From Neoechinorhynchus agilis (lineage: Eukaryota; Acanthocephala), in contig CM121343.1 of the NCBI GenBank assembly GCA_051530055.1, positions 7,564,001 to 7,628,000 on the forward strand: DNA of 64,000 nucleotides. Direction: 5' to 3'. Below the pieces are notes generated by a model. It saw only the letters and a list, made by a program, of their open reading frames with translations, ran no database searches and was not told the origin of the DNA. The position numbers were made by a program, and so were the translations under genes. Positions 57,686-64,000 of this stretch are shown here, piece after piece (positions within the stretch are counted from its first letter, which is position 1; each line of letters begins with the position of its first letter).

Positions 57686-57800
57686 ACTGAACAGAAGTCG
57701 ACCAAACGAACACAAAAACCGCCAATGGATTATAAAAGCAATTATGTGGGTGTATGTGGAATTCTTTAAAAGCTAATGGTGTTTGTTTTCTAGAATGTTA

Positions 57801-58867
57801 TTATTCATGTGAACTTTTGATTGCTTTGATTGCATATCCTTTGTTTCTAATAACACTGTGTCTATCACAGAGTACCGTGTATCTCATCAACCATTCCATC
57901 TTCCATAAATCATTGCCCTCATTGTCTGCCATCGAATGTTTGTTGATCAAAACGTTCAGTTCCGAATGAGAGAACATTTCATTCGGTTCGCGACTGACAA
58001 GCAATCGTGTGTGCGTTTCATTCGAAAACAATTTTAACTCAGGTGGAACCTGGCAGCAAATTGCAATGTCCACTTGTAACAATGAAGGCTTATGTCGCTC
58101 ACAATTTCTATAAAGCTCTTGCAGAATATCCAGTGGCATATCCGTAAGTCCAGCATCACCCACGCTCTTTTCATCAATCAATGTCTCAACATACTTCCAC
58201 AATTCCACCAACAACGGAATTTTGCCGTTTTCTGCTGTCATCGAATTAATCAGAGCATCAGGCAAACAAATAATCAAATTATCGATTTTATCAGTCTTTA
58301 AATAAGCGATCACTTATAACGGGAGCATGAACATTAAGCACACAGCGACAAACAACTTACAATTATGAACTGCATCTCTGATCAAAGCTCCGTTTAGATT
58401 ATAAAGAAACACTTTCTCTGTGAGGCATTAATATTAAAATGTCATAAGATTGAATTAAGGTCACTGACGAGTAATTTTAAGATATGGTCTTTCCTCAGAC
58501 TTGAACAGATTATTGCATGGACACCAATCGAGAGAAATGGAATCTCTGTTCTGCACAAAACATTTTAGAAATTAAAACGTAAATCGAAGCACCCACCATT
58601 TCGTTTTTCCCCGGTTCTCGTTTAATCGAACTGTTGATGTAATATTGAAAAGCACAGTAGAGCGCACCGGAGATCTGAAAAATTTCTAGATCAATAGTGC
58701 AGAGATTTTAATCGTACCTCTTCTGCAGGACATGACGATCTTCGCTTATTGGCCATACAAGCAGGGCTAATAATGTTGCCTGTATGAAGAATCACCGATC
58801 CAGTTTTGTTAATATAATCGTAAATTTCATTAGTTTTGGTGACTTGTGAGCTCAACGTTGTGGCCAT
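57801..58867 (-). CDS. Four-exon gene of unknown function
   Basis: Exons 58867-58718 (start MATTLSSQVTKTNEIYDYIN), 58674-58597 and 58550 to about 58458 (introns 43 and 46 nt), and a last exon from about 58317 to 57801. All junctions match in phase, the last joining ACT-C to TG-ATC over about 140 nt. The protein is about 255 residues: TGSVILHTGNIISPACMANK, EISGALYCAFQYYINSS, a Cys pair (DWCPCNN), then a helical region (NGKIPLLVELWKYVETLIDE, DMPLDILQELYRNCE). No signal peptide, membrane segment or known motif. Convergent with the whirlin-type gene, with stops about 115 bases apart. Confidence 0.6.
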
Positions 58868-61584
58868 CTTAAAATAATTTGAAAAACTGTCTAACGAGTA
58901 TCAAAAAAACCCGTTTTTTTTCGAAGTAGGGGCTCATTCTATGAAGTGGGTTAAGTGTTGCGTAGGAGACTTCCATTTTTATAAACGCTCACATAAAAAA
59001 CATGAGACGACGTTGTTCGCTCTTGTGTTTCGGGTTTGTTGGATGCAAAATGCAAGTTGACTCACTTCCTATTTAAAAAAGATGGATCTTTTAAGACAGC
59101 TTAAACGATCGCCCCGTTCTTGTGACTTTGGCTTGCATTCAAGTGTCATATGAACGCATAAAGATGATTCTTGCAAATTATTAAGCGTTACACCCATCAA
59201 TGCAGCCTCAATGCACGAAGAATCTTTGACGGTGGAGACTGAGCAACAAATTATACTCACATGCACCCATTTTGCTCATGTACTATACGCACGATTAAGA
59301 GTTACAAACCTTTTTTTGTCTAAAAGCGATCATCGTGTCAATTTTGACAGTTGAAACATTGATTTCACTCGCGCTTTGTGTCAGGCGTCCTCGATTTCCA
59401 CAGATTACCTAAATATTATAGAGTCCTTTTTTAGCGATTTAACAAAACAGTGCGAACCGGATTTATGCTTTACCGGCGATGCCGGAGCACCTAAACAATC
59501 GCTGTATTATTTGTCGCATCTTCTAATTAAATAATTCGACAATTCCACTCAAAGATGTGTATATCCAAATTACATAGCATTCGTCCATTTTCTCAACAGA
59601 AAATAGTAAGGAAAAATTCTACAATTGTTAATGGATAAAGGTCGAATGTCAGATTATCTGACTACTTTGAAATGTATTAATGATATCGCATGGGTAAAGA
59701 GCTAATTCAAAACATACGATTTCTTCAATTTAAACTGAATATGAAAACACATTGAACGTATTTTCAAACGTCATTAGCAATATCAACTTGGTGAATAGTG
59801 TGTATATTTGCTGATGAACAGTGACTCGTGTTCATTTTGAGTCCGTAATACTTGTATGAAAACCAAATATATTTTAGAGTAGAAGACGGGACGGCAAAAG
59901 CTTTTGGACCCAATGAAGAGGTTTACGGTCAAACGAATGATTCGCCAGTAGACTCTATCTTTATATGGAATGCAATTCACATGCTATCGAAAGGCCATAA
60001 CTTTTTAAGAATCCCAGATAAAAATTAAAAAGATGTCATTCTAATGACGGTTTGATATATATGGACGATTGATCCCCAATATCTGGTAAGTTATAGAATT
60101 TTGTGAGTAGAAGTAACTAATTTCGTGCCGATTTCCAATGAAGAGGCTCAATAGTCGACGATCTAGAATGTGCAGTTCAAAAGACGCGATTTGTGCTGAA
60201 ATGAATATAACCAAAAAAATCGACAATGACTATTTCCATTCCCCTTTGATCTCTTATCACGACCAAATCTCACTAACATTCACACAACCGCTCTCAATCA
60301 CTCAGCTTATTTCCACGGGGAACTAACCAAAAATACCATTGATTAGGAAATTTTTGGTTTTATTAAGTCACATTACAGCGATCTCTTTGCTTCCTGTATT
60401 CAAAACGCTTTGTGCGTCTTAAGACGGAAAATCGATCCCATTCTTAACAGCAAATGAATATAGCCTTATTATATATTACACTTTAGTAAACAAACAACCT
60501 AAGCTTTAGAATTCCAAAACTATTGGGAAGCTCCAATCTCGCGGATAAAATGTTATCATGAAGGGTCTTAAACCCGTTTTCAATAAGCTTCTCACCCCAT
60601 CGCTTCTACCAAAAATGTTGCCAAGTAAATTTCATCGGTGTCGGACGTTTAACATCAAGAGATCTGGTGCCTTACAACGATTAACCTACGTTTGTTTACA
60701 CGTATCTACAACAACAAAACCCAGTCGATCCGATGAGTAAATAACGAATATGCCATTTTAGGCTGGTAAATAAGGCTCTGACTGAAGGCCAGCAACCTGC
60801 TTGACACATTCACGGCCAAATTTTATTAGCGGCGTAAATATTGGAAGATATCATATATTTTGTTTTTAGGAGCTTAATCGAAGGTGCTGAAACTGTCCTT
60901 GTGCTCCCGACTATCAGATTCCTGGCTTCTAAGCATCACAGAACCTTGATTTCATTTCGCAACTCAAAGAAATTATTTTAAGTAAACGCAAGGCATGCTT
61001 TGTTCCTATAATTACAATGAATTACAACGCCTCCTCAAGCAAACGATTAACAATTCACTGACCTCGTGAAAGTGATCGTAAATCTGAGGAGGTGGTAGTG
61101 AAAAGAACGTGCATTTTGTACTATAACTAGAATTCGAAGCTCAAAGTGACTTTGAATGTTTTAAAAATTAAGGAAAACCTAATGATCTGATGAACTTAAT
61201 CAAATTTATTGTTAATGTTCTTAGGCAGCGGTCGGTATTTTTTGGGCTTGAGAATTATTTCATTGGTATTTTCCGAGAGTTTATGATCGATAATACTTTT
61301 AGCATTGATTATGTTACTTCATCATCATCATCATCATTCAACGATGGTTAAAACCCCATTAAGATTGCGGTCTGGAAAAAGCCCAGGGACATGGTAGATG
61401 TGGCCGAAGAGGAGACTGCAATTCACTGCGTCGATTGTGGATTTCTGGAGCATTCAATGCGAAAGTTGATTCTAATAAATCAACACGTGAGATGGATTTC
61501 ATAAGTGGCTAGAATTGTGACTAGTGTTTGTATGACTCCCTAACGATCACACAACGATTATCTAAAAAGTATGTAGAAACGCTC
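58868..61584. other. Long region without a supported gene
   Basis: AT-rich. A 60-codon frame at 60558-60740 (MKGLKPVFNKLLTPSLLPK) is a possible but unsupported small gene. An imperfect hairpin CCAAAAATACC...GGAAATTTTTGG occurs near 60330-60358, and an (ATC)n tract near 61319-61338. Confidence 0.35.
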
Positions 61585-62097
61585 TTATAAGGGATTTCGT
61601 CTTTGTTTGTAACATCTACATCCCATTCTAGCGAGCACCTCAATGAAAGAGATAACCGTAAGTGCGGGGATGAACATCCAATGATAAAACTTCTTGAACA
61701 GTTGAGTCTCGATAACTCCAGTTCTGTTATATTCAGGCCAACGAAGAATGTTAGTAAGGTAAAGACAGGCCAGGATACATAAGGTAAGGTTAACAAGGGC
61801 TGCTAATTTCGACTGTAAACATTGATCGGTTACCATGAGTGAATGAAGTGAATACCACAGAACTCCAGCTAAAGCCGCTACTCCGTAAATATGCATTCGG
61901 ATGTAAGTGATCGCTGAAAATATAGCGCTCAACGACATGCAGAAAGTCACGAATGAGTGTACTCGGATGAAAATAACCATTTGCCGTCGTTGGCGTCTCT
62001 GAGTTGCTGTGTAGAATTCCGAACCATCGTCCATCGGCTTTAATCTTAAAATATGAATGTTCAAACGGTGCATAAAGAGTTTAAGCACAAAATCCAC
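61585..62097 (-). CDS. Multi-pass (about four-segment) membrane protein
   Basis: Frame up to 170 residues; the likely start is MDDGSEFYTATQRRQRRQM (about 62034), giving a basic cytosolic N-terminus. Hydrophobic segments: VIFIRVHSFVTFCMSLSAIF, YGVAALAGVLWYSLHSLM, LAALVNLTLCILACLYLTNI and FYHWMFIPALTVISFIEVLA, ending with the basic cysteine-bearing MGCRCYKQRRNPL. The layout resembles small tetra-spanning proteins, but family cysteine motifs are lacking. Function unknown. Confidence 0.6.
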   Translation of the reverse strand: MDFVLKLFMHRLNIHILRLKPMDDGSEFYTATQRRQRRQMVIFIRVHSFVTFCMSLSAIFSAITYIRMHIYGVAALAGVLWYSLHSLMVTDQCLQSKLAALVNLTLCILACLYLTNILRWPEYNRTGVIETQLFKKFYHWMFIPALTVISFIEVLARMGCRCYKQRRNPL

Positions 62098-62254
62098 CTG
62101 ACTCCACGGATTTTAAGCATCTATTTTTTTTCTAGTTGCTTATCACAACATCGCTTGTGATCAATTGTAAAATCGGCGAAAATAATCCTTTTTTTTGGTG
62201 TGCTCCAATAATAAACTGCAACCGGAGGAGGAACCAGAAACCACAAGGACAACG

Positions 62255-62428
62255 TCGAATCTGATGAGTTTTATATCAGACGAAACCACACAGGAAGCCT
62301 ACTCGCTAGTTATTCGAGATAAATCTAATTTTAAAGATGCTTTAAAAGTTAATCTTCCATTTTGGGCCGCCGCCGTCGCTACAAAATGCCTGACGACCAC
62401 CACTAAAGTTTTTAGAAACGGCAAATGA
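62255..62428 (+). CDS. Possible small protein
   Basis: A frame open from about 62195 contains ATG at about 62260 and encodes MSFISDETTQEAYSLVIRDK, SNFKDALKVNLPFWAAAVAT then KCLTTTTKVFRNGK. Composition is protein-like; it lies divergent from the membrane protein gene. No family recognised. Confidence 0.3.
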   Translation, partial: SNLMSFISDETTQEAYSLVIRDKSNFKDALKVNLPFWAAAVATKCLTTTTKVFRNGK

Positions 62429-63898
62429 CGTGTACTTCTAGGCCGAACAAATCCTAAAGGAAAATGAACCGCGAGTGACTCCTATAAAAATTTAAGTAGC
62501 CGGAAATCATGCGCGCGGGTGCGTCAAGGTCTTTAGTGTGGTCTTATCTACAAACGCACAAATGGCACGGAAGTGATTGCGGCACATAACGGAGCCAAGA
62601 GGCGCGCGTTCTATGGACATTTAACGAAATTCAGCCATAATGAGCTTACGGATTGAGTTTAACTCCAATTTTGCTAAAATTGTGCTTGTAAAATTTAAAA
62701 ATTCTCATTGTGACTGAGTTTAGTTTGAAATGTAACATTTTTACAGGGTGGAAGTCCGTGCTTTATTGAGAAATCGGTTGATCCAATAGATACAATTCCA
62801 TCTTTCAAAATCTATAGATTAGAGAAGCACTCTACGATCATTGTTTGGAGCTTTTTTTTACCGTGATCGGAAAATGTACATTTTTAAAAGAAATCGAATC
62901 TAATCGTCGGATCATATTCACAAATAGTTAAACGCATCCATATTTCTAAGATAACGAAATTGTACTTTTGTCACGAACTCAGATAATTCGGCTGGAGCGT
63001 GCCCTTCTTCAGACACGTTCTGCACTAGTTGATCTTATTTAAGACCAAGGTTGTTGTTCAAATTCATCACGATCGTCAACTTTGAGAATCAATGTATGAC
63101 AAGAATATTGGCACCAGTGTGCTTGGTTTTTTTATTTGATTATTTGAAATATTGGTATTCTTGGCTAATATTCGGGGTTATTGTTGTTTGGGTCGCTTGT
63201 CAATAACACTCGACAGAGGAATCGCGTTACGTCTATTGATTCCCGGGTTCCCAAGTCAAAACAATCATTTGATGTGTGTTTGTGACCAACATATCTTCCC
63301 ATTTTGTAGATAGAATTGATAATGACTGATTCAATCATGTCTAGTTTATTAAAACCATTATCCGAGTTATAGCCCCGATACGTATAGTCTCAAAAAAATA
63401 TTTCGGATTGGAATGAGTGGCTACTTGCATAAAGCAAAGATTCTCTTGTTTGGGAGAATGACAGTCTTTGCTGTTGGTGCTTCATTTCAGCGACCGAGAA
63501 AACAAAGTTAGACCAAAAGATCCGCGATGCTCTTTTATAATATTATAGAATTATAAAAGCTGCTTAATCCGTTAATTCAAAAATTTGTCTCAATGAGCAT
63601 TGTGATATCATTAGACAAAATGTTAATCAACACCGTTGCGTGGTTCGTAACTAGTTTATATATATATATACTGTGTATTCTTGAAAATCCTGTCGAGACT
63701 ACCCTTTGAGTGGATTTCCTCAGCAGACTGGGCCAACAAATCCATGCAGTGGATCGGATTATGACTTCCAAAAACGGATAGTAACTAGTATAGAATGTTG
63801 CTTCAGTTATTCAGCGACAGCATTCGATCCATGGTTTGCTTTTGCCGAATAAATTTTTTATATATATATAATTAAGCGCGCAAATACGTTTGTGTGTG
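62429..63898. other. Right-end region without a recognised gene
   Basis: Contains a degenerate satellite-C-like segment (63178-63240), a Penelope-terminus-like motif on the minus strand (TCTGAAGAAGGGCACG, about 63000-63013), and (TA)n tracts near 63657 and 63861. Confidence 0.4.
63178..63240. repeat. Single diverged satellite-C-like unit
   Basis: TTATTGTTGTTTGGGTCGCT, then GACAGAGGAATCGCGTTACG, follows the same order as satellite C (TTGTTGTTATTTAGGTCGCT, CCGAGAGGGGTCGCGATAAA). It is 25 kb away from the array. Similarity is partial. Confidence 0.45.
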
Positions 63899-63956
63899 TT
63901 TGTGATTGAATTAAAACCACAGTTTGGTTAATACAACAATTTAATTCAATCACAAA
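63899..63956. repeat. 17 bp perfect inverted repeat
   Basis: TTTGTGATTGAATTAAA (63899-63915) and its exact reverse complement (63940-63956), separated by 24 bases. A small hairpin near the window end. Confidence 0.85.
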
Positions 63957-64000
63957 TACCAGGCAGTCCTTCGCATTTCAAGTTTACACCTCTCAAAACT

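Overview
The window looks like a gene-dense animal genome with very short introns, most likely from a small invertebrate. Introns that can be placed by reading-frame phase are mostly 39-60 nt: 47 nt twice, and 39, 40, 43, 44, 45, 50 and 58 nt. The base composition is AT-rich. Several genes have an AG splice acceptor directly before or near the ATG, which would fit trans-splicing or short 5' UTR introns. Nematode-like and flatworm-like genomes both fit, and I cannot fix the phylum from this window alone.

Recognisable host genes, left to right: an F-box/leucine-rich protein (2.3-3.5 kb, +); the ER translocon protein TRAM (7.9-9.05 kb, +); a GPI-anchored Ly6-type three-finger protein with a mucin stalk (10.06-11.1 kb, +); a ZASP/ALP-type PDZ protein (12.2-13.3 kb, +); a METTL13-type eEF1A methyltransferase (13.3-15.4 kb, -); an Arg/Ser/Tyr-rich protein (18.5-19.2 kb, +); a small orphan (20.9-21.3 kb, +); a probable MTBP-family replication protein (23.0-24.3 kb, +); an ankyrin/SOCS-box protein (29.1-30.6 kb, +); a tropomyosin (34.0-35.4 kb, -); a C2H2 zinc-finger protein (38.7-40.3 kb, -); an epsinR/CLINT1-type ENTH protein (42.6-44.0 kb, +); the mRNA cap methyltransferase CMTR1 (45.9-48.3 kb, -); a whirlin-type PDZ scaffold (54.5-57.7 kb, +); an orphan four-exon gene (57.8-58.9 kb, -); and a multi-pass membrane protein (61.6-62.1 kb, -). 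The genes are unrelated in function; no operon or pathway cluster is visible.

Repeats dominate the rest. There are six long satellite arrays of five families: A (162 bp unit, 3.8-6.8 kb), B (about 240 bp palindromic unit, 16.2-17.7 and 21.4-22.7 kb), D (about 183 bp, 26.2-27.9 kb), E (196 bp, 30.9-33.1 kb and again in opposite orientation at 48.95-51.5 kb), and C (196 bp, 35.5-37.9 kb). A broken Penelope-like retroelement abuts array D. Two fragments of another retroelement family lie at 1.1 and 41.3 kb. Several near-perfect hairpins are present.

The most unusual item is a dispersed foldback family, with cores at 0.3, 16.0 and 20.2 kb. Its conserved core holds every strand of a hammerhead ribozyme (CUGAUGA, GAAA, a NUH site and three matching helices), but in a non-canonical order. 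A more ordinary hammerhead-like motif sits at the end of the Penelope-like element. All calls are made by eye from sequence; no database search was run.
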